From contig NZ_AJLG01000006.1 in NCBI RefSeq assembly GCF_000258495.1, positions 1-60,454 of the forward strand: a stretch of DNA of 60,454 nucleotides, written 5' to 3'. The translations under genes were made by a program, and so were the position numbers. The notes under the pieces are model-generated. The model saw nothing but the letters and a program-made list of their open reading frames with translations. It was not told where the DNA came from and did not search any database. Positions 17,905 to 26,267 of the stretch are shown in pieces. Source of the DNA: Pedobacter agri PB92. Its GTDB lineage: Bacteria > Bacteroidota > Bacteroidia > Sphingobacteriales > Sphingobacteriaceae. How positions within the stretch are numbered: position 1 is the first letter of the stretch; each line of letters opens with the position of its first letter.

Positions 17905-19407
17905 TTACTTTTGAAAAACCCTGACGTAATCTACCTTCATCGTTGCAGGAAAGATTGCATCGTCAACTCCATTTTTTCCACCCCAATGTCCACCAACTGC
18001 CAGGTTTAAAATGACATGAAAGTTTTGATCGAAAGGCCAGTCGGCGGCGCCTTTGCCGGTATTTTTAAAAGTCAGGTATTTTTGGTCATCTACAAAGAAA
18101 TCAATTCGATCTTTAAACCATTCCACAGCATAAATGTGGTAAGCATTATAAGGATTAATTTTAACACCCTTACCCACCTGTGTTTTCAATACGTGATTAA
18201 ACTTTTCGGTGTGAACAGTTCCGTAAACGCTATCGGGTTCGTAACCTACATGTTCCATAATATCAATTTCACCACTTTTTGGCCAATCTCCGTATTTCCA
18301 ATCGGTTGGAAGTGCCCAAATTGCTGGCCATAATCCCCTGCCTTTTGGCAACATAGCCCTCACTTCTACCCTTCCGTACTTAAAATCGAATTTATTCTTC
18401 GTTACTAACCGGGCTGAAGTGTATTTACTATTTTCTTTGTTTGCTTCAACTGCTGTGATATTCAAATTTCCTTTAACAATTTTCACATTTGTAGTATCTG
18501 CCTCGGTATAATATTGTAATTCATTATTGCCCCATCCTTTTCCACCAACATCGTAACCCCAGTTTTTGCTCAGTGGCAAACCTTTATCATCAAATTCGTC
18601 GGCCCATTTTAATTTCCATCCACTTTTAACGGGCGTTTTCTTTAACTCTTCGAAAGTAAGCTCTGGCTCATTGGTGGTGATGTAATCTACATTATGGGCC
18701 AAAAGCCACTGCATTTCCGGGGCGGTGTTTACCGTCCAGGCGTTAACTGTTAAACCTAACTGATGTGCATTTTCAATCCAACCATCTTTTTGATAAACGC
18801 TGTAATGATAATCTACACCCGTTAATTTATCAGCTTTCAATTGCGCTGCGCTAATTTCACCCCGTAAATAAGCAACTTTAGCTTTTGGTAAAACTTGTAA
18901 AATGCGTTTACAGTAATCATAATCAAAGCTGATATATTCTGTCCAATCTAAAACACCCACCTTTTTAACCATATCGATACAGGCATTGGTAAGTTCAATA
19001 CCGCGTTCTTTGCTAATGAGCGATGGTTTTATCTCTAAGATGAGTTTGGTTGTTTTTTGCTTTTTACCTGCTGTTAAATAGGCTTCTAACGTTGGTATCT
19101 TTTCACCATTGCTCATGGTTTTGGTAAGCAACTCTTCATACTTAACTTTCTCAATTGTTAAACCTTGAAACTCGGCATCATGGTTTACCACTAAAACTTT
19201 GTCTGCCGTCATCCAAACATCGAATTCAGAGCCGTAGCAACCTAAACGCACTGCTTCATTTAGTGATGCGATTGAATTTTCGGGGAATTTATTTTTTTTC
19301 CATGCACCGCGATGGGCAATGACCTGGTTTTTATTCCAGTTAAACTTTTGGGCAAATGAGCTGGTAAAAACGAATACCATACAGGTTAAAATAAGTGCTT
19401 GTTTCAT
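17905..19407 (-). CDS. Glycerophosphodiester phosphodiesterase fused to GH16 beta-glucanase
   Basis: A 500-residue exported protein starting at ATG 19407 with a signal peptide ending near SSFAQK; an upstream TTG frame start overlaps the -7 element and is rejected. Residues about 25-255 are a GDPD TIM barrel: AHRGAWKK, PENSIASL, FDVWMTAD and NHDAEF give the catalytic His pair and metal ligands. Residues about 265-500 are a GH16 jelly roll with the catalytic motif EIDIME (about 379-384), LPKGRGLWPAIWALP and a WPFDQNFHVILNLAVGG-type ending. GDPD hydrolyses glycerophosphodiesters; GH16 cleaves beta-1,3(4)-glucans. It heads an operon with phospholipase C, hinting at phosphocholine or glycerophosphate-decorated glycans or lipids. 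Confidence 0.9.
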   Translation of the reverse strand: MKQALILTCMVFVFTSSFAQKFNWNKNQVIAHRGAWKKNKFPENSIASLNEAVRLGCYGSEFDVWMTADKVLVVNHDAEFQGLTIEKVKYEELLTKTMSNGEKIPTLEAYLTAGKKQKTTKLILEIKPSLISKERGIELTNACIDMVKKVGVLDWTEYISFDYDYCKRILQVLPKAKVAYLRGEISAAQLKADKLTGVDYHYSVYQKDGWIENAHQLGLTVNAWTVNTAPEMQWLLAHNVDYITTNEPELTFEELKKTPVKSGWKLKWADEFDDKGLPLSKNWGYDVGGKGWGNNELQYYTEADTTNVKIVKGNLNITAVEANKENSKYTSARLVTKNKFDFKYGRVEVRAMLPKGRGLWPAIWALPTDWKYGDWPKSGEIDIMEHVGYEPDSVYGTVHTEKFNHVLKTQVGKGVKINPYNAYHIYAVEWFKDRIDFFVDDQKYLTFKNTGKGAADWPFDQNFHVILNLAVGGHWGGKNGVDDAIFPATMKVDYVRVFQK

Positions 19408-19431
19408 ATTTGGTATGATTGTACAAAAAGT

Positions 19432-19439
19432 CAAAAGTA
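19432..19439 (-). promoter_or_regulatory. -7 element of the GDPD-GH16 / PLC operon
   Basis: Minus-strand TACTTTTG, an exact TAnnTTTG, 25 bases before the ATG at 19407. Confidence 0.6.
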
Positions 19440-19552
19440 GATTTTTAGGAGAATACTCGCTTAAAATTTATGTAACCTTTGTATTAATAATAACAAGGTA
19501 AAGATTTTTAAATTAATATAGGTGTTATTGCCTGGAGCTATAAAAGAACTAG

Positions 19553-19750
19553 TTCACCGAAGCCAAACGGCAATGAATTAATGGCGAAGTTCATTCTTTC
19601 AAGGTTACTTTAGTTGCCTGTATTATGTTGGAAAATTCAGACTTTAGCCAAAAGCAACAATCTTAGTTTAATAAACCCGATTGTAGCGGAAACAAAAGCT
19701 TTTTCTGCTTTTGTTGTAGCAAAAAGCGGGACTGAAAACCACCATGGAAT
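19553..19750. repeat. Family B composite repeat, copy 2
   Basis: The gap of about 460 bases before the DUF4175 gene holds this repeat and no credible gene. Modules: GAAGCCAAACGGCAATGAA, then GACTTTAGCCAAAAGC, then the core from TTTAATAAACCCGATTG (19667) to AAAAAGCGGGACT (19733). The core contains a hairpin ACAAAAGC (19692-19699), loop TTTTTCT, GCTTTTGT (19707-19714). The order of modules matches copy 1, and the core matches copy 3 at 46484-46550. Confidence 0.7.
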
Positions 19751-19868
19751 ACCAAACATTGTTTTCCAGGTTATAATTTTCGCTTTTGAATAAACTATTT
19801 GAAATAAACACGTTACCTTAAGGAGGTTTCTTTAAATTGCTGAGAACAATTTTTACATTTACGTTGAT

Positions 19869-22800
19869 ATGGTGAGCAATAATTACAACGATTTGTTGAG
19901 GAAGATAGATGAGTTTATCCGTAAATTTTATTTAAATAAGATTTTGCGGGGTGCCATTTATGCTGCCGCGATACTGCTTGCGCTATATTTGCTTGTATTT
20001 TTAGGTTTGTACTATTTGAACCCAACAGCCGGATTTAAAACCTTCATCTTCTTTGCTTATTTGCTGCTGGGTTTATTGTTAATAGGTTTCTTGATTATCA
20101 AACCTTTACTTTCGATGTTGAAACTGGGCAAACATTTGTCTTTTGATGAGGCTTCGGTTATTATCGGCAACCACTTTACTGATATTAAGGATAAGCTTTT
20201 AAACACCCTTCAACTGCATCAGCTTTCTGAAAATTTGCCAGAAAATAACCGGCTGATTCTAGCCAGTATTGACCAAAAGATTCTGGAGCTGAAGCCCGTT
20301 CCCTTCTACACCGCCGTTCGAATAAACGACAACAGGAAGTACTTAAAATACCTATTTATTCCGCTTTCTATCATTGTGCTGATTGCCCTTATTGCGCCTG
20401 CCATTTTACGTGAGGGAACCAATAGTTTCTTTAAATATGATGAATATATCGCTCCAAAAGCACCTTTTAATTTTACAGTGCTGAATAAAAAGTTAGCGGT
20501 TACGCAAGGCGATGACTTAACCATTAACTTAAAATTAACTGGTGATGAGTTACCTGCCGAAATTTATGTAGAGGATGGAAAAAATACCTACAAACTGGAA
20601 AAAGAAAACATCAGCCATTTTCATTACAGCATTAAAAATATTCAAAGTGATAAAAAACTTATTTTTAAAGGTGGCGGATTTAATTCATCGGCTTTTACGG
20701 TAAGCGTTAAACCTCGTCCTGAATTATTGAGTGCCACTGCAACTTTAAATTATCCGTCTTACCTGGGCAAAAAATCGGAAGTGATTGCCAACGTTGGCGA
20801 TATTCTTTTACCCGAGGGCACGCGAGTGACTTGGAACTTTAAAACTGGCAAAAGCAATGCGCTCTTGTTTAATTTGAATGGAAAGGAAAATATGCTAAAA
20901 ATTGAAGATAATGAAGCGGCCTTTCATGCAACAATTCACAATCATTCTAAATACAGCATCACGCCTAAAAATGATTTTGTAACACTTAGCGATTCTCTTT
21001 CGCACCAAATTTCGGTAATTAAAGATCAGGCCCCTACTATCCATGTTGAAGAAAAACCGGATTCTATAAGTAACAAAGCACTATACTTCAGCGGACAGGT
21101 TTCAGATGATTATGGTTTCAACAGGTTGACTTTTAAGTACAACATCAAGGAAAACAATAAGATAGTCAATACGGTAAGTAAGAACATCAGCATTAAACCA
21201 AATTCAACAGAAAATACATTTTTCTATTTTTGGGATTTAAAAGCATCGGCAGCCAAACCAGGACAAGAAATTGAATATTATTTTGAAGTAGCTGATAATG
21301 ACGGTGTTAATGGTTCTAAAATTACCCGTTCTGAAATAAAAACATTTAAACAACCTACAAAAAAGGAAACTGCAGAACAGGTAAGTGCTAACAGCCAGGT
21401 GTTAAAACAAAAAGTACAGTCTGCTATACGCTTAGCCAACACCATAGAAAAGGAAAGTAAAAAAGTTGCAGAAAGCCTGATTGATAAAAAACAGATATCG
21501 TTTGAGGATAAAAAACAGATTGAGGCTTTGCTGGATAAGCAAAAGCAGTTGGACGAGGCCGTAAAAGAAATTAAGGCGCAAAACGATAAAAATATTCAGC
21601 AGCAGGAAGACCAAAAACAGACAGAGGAGCTTTTAGAGAAGCAAAAACAGATTAAGGATTTGTTTGATAACGTTTTGGATGAAAAGACCAAGGAGCTTTT
21701 GCAGAAGTTGCAAAACCTGATGAACGAGAAGAATAAAGACCAAACGCAAAACGAATTGTCGAAAATGCAACTGGATAATAAAACGCTCAAAAATGAATTA
21801 GACAGAATCTTAGAACTCTACAAACAGCTTGAATTTGAGCAGAACCTGCAAAATGATATCGATCGTTTAAATGAATTGGCTAAGGAACAAAAAGAGCTTA
21901 GCAAGGAAACCGCCGGTAAAAAGCAGGATAACGAATCACTAAAACAAAAGCAGGATGCCTTGAATAAGGAAATGAAAGATTTAAAGGATGATTTAAAGAA
22001 GCTCGAAGAGAAAAATCAGGCTTTGGAAAAACCTAATCCATTTGAAAATCCGGAAAAAGATGTGCAGGATATCCAAAAAGAACAACAAGAAAGTAAAGAT
22101 GCTTTAGATAAAAAAGACTCGAAAAGTGCTAGTCAGAAACAGCAAAAAGCTGGCGAGCAAATGGAAAAACTTTCTAAAAAGATGAGTGAAATGCAGCAGC
22201 AAGGCGAAGAAATGGAAAACAATCTGAATGCCAGAGAGTTGCGTAAACTATTAGAGAATCTTCTCAACACGTCTTTTGAACAGGAGAAGGTAATGCTGAC
22301 GTTGAAGAAAATGACCGCCGCAGATCCTTCATACGTGACCAATGTTCAAAAACAAAGAAGTATTAAAGATAATCTAAAAACCATTGCGGATAGTTTGTAT
22401 GCTTTGAGTAAACGTGTTCCTCAGATAGAATCTACCGTTAATGAGGAAATGAATAAAATAAACTTCAATCTTGACAAGAGCTTAGAAAGCCTTGGCGAAA
22501 GAAGAACGCCTGAAGCCAATCGTTATCAGCAGTTTACCATGACTTCAATTAATAATTTAAGTTTAATGCTGAGTGAGGCTTTAAATCAGTTGCAGAATAT
22601 GCAAAAAAATTCGAAACCTGGTAGTGGTAAAAAGCAAAAACAAGGAATGAAACAGCTTTCGCAAATGCAGGAACAGCTGAATAAAAGTATGCAAAAGGCT
22701 CGTGAGCAGATGCAAAAATCTGGCGGCAACCAGGGAACTGTTGGTAAAGGACAAATGAGTCAGGAGTTTGGAAAGATGGCACAACAGCAGCAAATGATTC

Positions 22801-23186
22801 GCCAGGCTTTAGAAAAAATAAACCGGGAAGAAAATAAAGATGGTTCTGGCAAAATGGGTAATCTTAACGAGGCCATTAAGGAGATGAAACAAACGGAAAG
22901 TGACCTGGTTAACAAGCGTTTGCAGCAGGAAACATTAAATCGCCAAAAAGAATTGTTAACCAAGCTATTAGAAGCCGAAAAAGCAGAACGTGATCAGGAA
23001 GAAGATTCCAAACGCGAAAGTAAAGCGGCAAAAGAGTTTCCGCCATCATACCGAAAAATGTTAGATGATTTTAAAAAGCAGCAGCAAAATGGAAATGATA
23101 TGCTACAAAAATTACCTCCTAGTTTAAATTATTACTACAAAAATAAAATTGCTGAGTATTTGAAATCATTGAATACTGTCAGGTAA
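19869..23186 (+). CDS. DUF4175-like large membrane-anchored coiled-coil protein
   Basis: A 1105-residue protein. The N-terminus has hydrophobic segments at about 27-49, 57-80 and 157-178. A beta-rich region follows (about 190-500, with repeats such as YPSYLGKKSEV and VSDDYGFNRLTFKYN). A very long Lys/Gln/Glu-rich coiled coil runs from about 505 to 1090, with many short repeats (KQKQ, QQQ, MQKS). The family is known in Bacteroidota and some Proteobacteria but has no established function; a structural or envelope role is only a guess. ybeY follows 87 bases downstream with its own -7 element. Confidence 0.82.
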   Translation: MVSNNYNDLLRKIDEFIRKFYLNKILRGAIYAAAILLALYLLVFLGLYYLNPTAGFKTFIFFAYLLLGLLLIGFLIIKPLLSMLKLGKHLSFDEASVIIGNHFTDIKDKLLNTLQLHQLSENLPENNRLILASIDQKILELKPVPFYTAVRINDNRKYLKYLFIPLSIIVLIALIAPAILREGTNSFFKYDEYIAPKAPFNFTVLNKKLAVTQGDDLTINLKLTGDELPAEIYVEDGKNTYKLEKENISHFHYSIKNIQSDKKLIFKGGGFNSSAFTVSVKPRPELLSATATLNYPSYLGKKSEVIANVGDILLPEGTRVTWNFKTGKSNALLFNLNGKENMLKIEDNEAAFHATIHNHSKYSITPKNDFVTLSDSLSHQISVIKDQAPTIHVEEKPDSISNKALYFSGQVSDDYGFNRLTFKYNIKENNKIVNTVSKNISIKPNSTENTFFYFWDLKASAAKPGQEIEYYFEVADNDGVNGSKITRSEIKTFKQPTKKETAEQVSANSQVLKQKVQSAIRLANTIEKESKKVAESLIDKKQISFEDKKQIEALLDKQKQLDEAVKEIKAQNDKNIQQQEDQKQTEELLEKQKQIKDLFDNVLDEKTKELLQKLQNLMNEKNKDQTQNELSKMQLDNKTLKNELDRILELYKQLEFEQNLQNDIDRLNELAKEQKELSKETAGKKQDNESLKQKQDALNKEMKDLKDDLKKLEEKNQALEKPNPFENPEKDVQDIQKEQQESKDALDKKDSKSASQKQQKAGEQMEKLSKKMSEMQQQGEEMENNLNARELRKLLENLLNTSFEQEKVMLTLKKMTAADPSYVTNVQKQRSIKDNLKTIADSLYALSKRVPQIESTVNEEMNKINFNLDKSLESLGERRTPEANRYQQFTMTSINNLSLMLSEALNQLQNMQKNSKPGSGKKQKQGMKQLSQMQEQLNKSMQKAREQMQKSGGNQGTVGKGQMSQEFGKMAQQQQMIRQALEKINREENKDGSGKMGNLNEAIKEMKQTESDLVNKRLQQETLNRQKELLTKLLEAEKAERDQEEDSKRESKAAKEFPPSYRKMLDDFKKQQQNGNDMLQKLPPSLNYYYKNKIAEYLKSLNTVR

Positions 23187-23245
23187 GTTCGATAGCTATA
23201 AAATTCTTCGCTGTCTATTGAATGACAAAGACGACGAATATTTCT

Positions 23246-23253
23246 TAAATTTG
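23246..23253 (+). promoter_or_regulatory. -7 element before ybeY
   Basis: An exact TAAATTTG, 20 bases before the ybeY ATG. A TTG at 23218-23220 is the nearest -33 candidate, but its 25-base spacing is long. Confidence 0.5.
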
Positions 23254-23273
23254 CGGCTTTAAACCTCATCAAT

Positions 23274-23711
23274 ATGCCTGCGATTTCATTTTTTACTGAA
23301 TCTGTTCGTTACAATCTTCCACAAAAGTTAAAGGTTAAAAAGTGGATTAAAGCGACCATCGAAAAAGAGGGTTTCGAATTGCAGGAACTAAATTTCATTT
23401 TCTGCAGCGATGAATATTTGCTGGGCATCAATCAACAGTATTTAAATCATGATACCTACACCGATATTATTACTTTCGATAATTCGGACGTAGAAAAACA
23501 GATTGTTAGCGACATTTTCATCAGCATTGAGCGTGTTAAAGAAAACGCAAAAACTTTCAAAATAAATGAGTTTGATGAAGTTTGCCGCATTATGATTCAT
23601 GGAACCTTGCACTTGCTTGGCTATAAGGATAAAGGCAAAGCAGCGAAAACCCTAATGACTCAAAAAGAAGATGAATATTTAAGTTATAGAAGTTTAGTTG
23701 AACTGATTTAA
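23274..23711 (+). CDS. ybeY: Endoribonuclease YbeY, rRNA maturation factor
   Basis: A 145-residue single-domain metalloprotein involved in 16S rRNA 3' end processing and ribosome quality control. The zinc-binding signature is present as HGTLHLLGYKD: the first two histidines are kept, but the third ligand, usually His in the form HGxLHLxGYDH, is Asp here. Preceding conserved elements include YTDIITFD and SDIFISIERVKENA. The length is normal for Bacteroidota. An intergenic stretch of 535 bases follows. Confidence 0.95.
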   Translation: MPAISFFTESVRYNLPQKLKVKKWIKATIEKEGFELQELNFIFCSDEYLLGINQQYLNHDTYTDIITFDNSDVEKQIVSDIFISIERVKENAKTFKINEFDEVCRIMIHGTLHLLGYKDKGKAAKTLMTQKEDEYLSYRSLVELI

Positions 23712-24093
23712 CCTTTCACTCCCCAAAAAGAATCGCGAAAGCAATATTGATTATTAAGTGATGTAAAGCCCGCTATTGCCATGCTTGTTCTACCATGGTC
23801 ATTTACTTAATATAGATCTTCTCTACATTTTCTTGTCATTCAAAAGTCCATTTTCAATGTATTAACTTCCTGTTCGTCTAACAGTTTAACACGTTGGTCG
23901 ATTAATTAGCTATGCTGGTATATTCTAACCATATCTTGTGCAACATTTATCGCTTATTGCAGTCATATAGAAAAGCAGCAAGATAATATGAGCGGTGTAC
24001 AAAACTAGTTGTTAGCCTCATGAAGATAAAGTTTAGTTTTAGTTAATGATTGAAGCAGCGGCGGAGCGATTCCAGCCGCTGTTTTCTTTTAAT
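23712..24093 (+). other. Gene-free stretch ending in an orphan hairpin terminator
   Basis: About 340 bases after ybeY without a credible coding frame end in a strong hairpin: CAGCGGC (24056-24062) pairs with GCCGCTG (24075-24081), with inner GGA/TCC pairing, followed by TTTTCTTTT. It could be a distant terminator of ybeY or the end of an unannotated small RNA. I did not recognise tmRNA, RNase P or SRP RNA signatures in it. Confidence 0.5.
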
Positions 24094-24201
24094 TTCTTCC
24101 TGGTTAACAAGTAGCTACCTTTAAAAAATCAGCACTCTGCCATTTTTACCCTCATAAAGCAGCTTTGCAATAACATTTTAGTCAACCAATTATTTTATCC
24201 G

Positions 24202-24209
24202 TACTTTTG
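24202..24209 (+). promoter_or_regulatory. -7 element of the ABC-F gene
   Basis: An exact TACTTTTG, 37 bases before the TTG start codon. Confidence 0.55.
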
Positions 24210-24246
24210 CACTAATTTTCTTTTATAAATCCGAAATACAAAAAAT

Positions 24247-26109
24247 TTGAGCACACTAATTGCGGCAGAAGGTCTGGGTCATGGTTATCATGACGAATGG
24301 CTATTTAAAAATTTAACTTTGGGTATTAACTCTGGTCAGCGTGTAGCGTTGGTCGGCATTAATGGCGCTGGTAAGAGTACACTTTTGAAATTACTGGCAG
24401 AGAGATTTCCTCCACTCGAAGGTAAGATTGTTAAAAATAAAGCTGTTAAGATTGGCTTCTTAGATCAGGAACCTCAGTTTACGGAGGGTTTTTCAATCAG
24501 CGATCATATTTTCTCTTTGGAGAATAAGCAACAACAGTTGATTAAAGAATATGAAGAACTAATTGAAAATCCTAACCCGGATGAAAAAACGCTCAATCGT
24601 TTATACGAAGAATTAAGTGAGCATAATGCCTGGGAATATGAGCATGAGATCAAAACCATTTTAAACAGAATGGGCATTACTCATTTGCAACAAAAAATTG
24701 CTACGCTCTCTGGTGGACAAAAGAAGAGGTTGGCTTTGGCTAAACTTTTAATTGAAGATCCTGAAATTTTAGTGTTGGATGAGCCAACGAATCATTTGGA
24801 CATTGATACCATTGAGTGGCTTGAAAAATTGTTGACTACCGGACAGAAAACCATCCTATTGGTTACACATGATCGATATTTTTTAGATAATGTTTGCAAT
24901 ACAATAGTGGAACTGGATCGGGGCAAGATTTTCAATTACAACGGAAATTATGCTTATTTTCTAGAAAAGAAATCCGAAAGAGAAGCTTTAGACGCGACTG
25001 TTCAACATAAGAATCAGCAGCTACTAAAGAAAGAATTAGAGTGGATGAGGCGTATGCCACAGGCTCGTGCAACTAAATCTAATGCCAGGATCAATGCTTT
25101 TTACGAATTAGAGGAAAAAACAAAGAAAAAGTCTGATAATCAGACTATTAACCTCCAAATGAAGATGTCTCGTCAGGGAGGCAAAATTATTGAACTTGAT
25201 CACATCGCGAAGTCGTTTGATGGACGTGCCATCATTAACGATTTTAGTTATACTTTTAAAAAGGGAGACCGCATTGGCTTAGCCGGTAAAAATGGTACAG
25301 GTAAATCAACATTACTAAATGTTATCACCAGTCAGCTAACGCCTGATTCTGGAACGGTTGATACCGGAGAAACTACAGTTTTTGGTTATTACAAACAAGG
25401 TGGCTTGACATTCGATCCTAAAGAAAGAGTGATTGATATTGTAAAGTCAGATGCGGAATATATCAAAATGGCCGACGGTTCCGTGATCACTGCTTCTGCC
25501 CTATTAACACTTTTTCTCTTCCCACCGAAGAAACAACATGGCATGGTAGAGAAGTTAAGTGGTGGAGAAAAGAAGCGTTTGAATCTGATGAAAGTTTTAA
25601 TGCAGAATCCAAACTTCCTGATATTAGATGAGCCAACAAACGATTTAGATATTGATACGCTAAATGTGCTTGAAGAATTTTTAGAAAATTTCCCAGGTAT
25701 ATTAATGTTGGTTTCACATGATCGATATCTTTTAGATAAGATGAGTGATCAACTTTTTATCATGGAAGGTGAAGGTGTAGTTAAGATTTACAACGGTAAT
25801 TATTCAGAATATCGCCTAAGTCTGGAACAACCAAAGACAAAGAATGAGACTAAAAAAGTAGCCGAAATTTCAGCAGAACAAGTATCAGTTAAAACTATAA
25901 AAAAATTAAGTTTTAAAGAACAAAAAGAACTTGATGATAGTGAAAAAGGAATGGCTGATACTGAAAATAAAATCGCTGAGTTGACTGAAAGCTTACTTAA
26001 AATTGATACTTCAGATTATATCAAAATTCAGGAAGTATCAAGTGAAATCGAAAAACTGAAACTAAAACTGGATGAATTTACAATGCGTTGGTTAGAACTT
26101 TCTGAGTAG
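24247..26109 (+). CDS. ABC-F family ATPase (Uup-like)
   Basis: A 620-residue soluble protein with two ABC domains and no membrane segment. Domain 1: Walker A GINGAGKST, signature LSGGQKKR, Walker B LVLDEPTNHLD. The linker is charged. Domain 2: GKNGTGKST, LSGGEKKR, LILDEPTNDLD. The last 80 residues form a helical hairpin (SFKEQKELDDSEKGM to LKLKLDEF), as in Uup. ABC-F proteins act on ribosomes or, for Uup, on branched DNA. The start is TTG at 24247: the protein lines up with the family from STLIAAEGLGH and no ATG or GTG fits. A transporter role is excluded by the lack of membrane domains. Confidence 0.93.
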   Translation: MSTLIAAEGLGHGYHDEWLFKNLTLGINSGQRVALVGINGAGKSTLLKLLAERFPPLEGKIVKNKAVKIGFLDQEPQFTEGFSISDHIFSLENKQQQLIKEYEELIENPNPDEKTLNRLYEELSEHNAWEYEHEIKTILNRMGITHLQQKIATLSGGQKKRLALAKLLIEDPEILVLDEPTNHLDIDTIEWLEKLLTTGQKTILLVTHDRYFLDNVCNTIVELDRGKIFNYNGNYAYFLEKKSEREALDATVQHKNQQLLKKELEWMRRMPQARATKSNARINAFYELEEKTKKKSDNQTINLQMKMSRQGGKIIELDHIAKSFDGRAIINDFSYTFKKGDRIGLAGKNGTGKSTLLNVITSQLTPDSGTVDTGETTVFGYYKQGGLTFDPKERVIDIVKSDAEYIKMADGSVITASALLTLFLFPPKKQHGMVEKLSGGEKKRLNLMKVLMQNPNFLILDEPTNDLDIDTLNVLEEFLENFPGILMLVSHDRYLLDKMSDQLFIMEGEGVVKIYNGNYSEYRLSLEQPKTKNETKKVAEISAEQVSVKTIKKLSFKEQKELDDSEKGMADTENKIAELTESLLKIDTSDYIKIQEVSSEIEKLKLKLDEFTMRWLELSE

Positions 26110-26142
26110 TTTTCTTTATAATTTCATTAAGATTTAACCGTA

Positions 26143-26158
26143 TGTTTCACGTGGAACG
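26143..26158. promoter_or_regulatory. parS: parS-like ParB binding site 1
   Basis: TGTTTCACGTGGAACG differs at two positions from the parS consensus TGTTTCACGTGAAACA. It lies in the ABC-F / mnmG gap, upstream of the -7 element of mnmG. Confidence 0.8.
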
Positions 26159-26174
26159 TTCAAGATCGTAGACC

Positions 26175-26182
26175 TAAATTTG
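26175..26182 (+). promoter_or_regulatory. -7 element of mnmG between the two parS-like sites
   Basis: An exact TAAATTTG, 86 bases before the mnmG start; the second parS-like site would lie in the 5' leader. Confidence 0.5.
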
Positions 26183-26233
26183 CATTGGGTATGAGCAATC
26201 TTGAAAACCACGAAGTATTACAAGTTACCAAAA

Positions 26234-26249
26234 TGTTCCACGTGGAACG
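26234..26249. promoter_or_regulatory. parS: parS-like ParB binding site 2
   Basis: TGTTCCACGTGGAACG contains the perfect 14-bp palindrome GTTCCACGTGGAAC, a known parS variant. It ends 18 bases before the mnmG start codon. Confidence 0.85.
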
Positions 26250-26267
26250 TTATTAGAAATAAATAAA

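Noticed and set aside
21400..23000. Repetitive AAA/CAG-rich stretch as a possible DNA repeat array
   Set aside because: Explained by the Lys/Gln-rich coiled coil of the DUF4175 protein; no regular unit.
23200..23240. Fragment resembling the end of a dispersed palindromic repeat (GAATGACAAAGACGACG)
   Set aside because: Too short and without a matching arm to call a copy.
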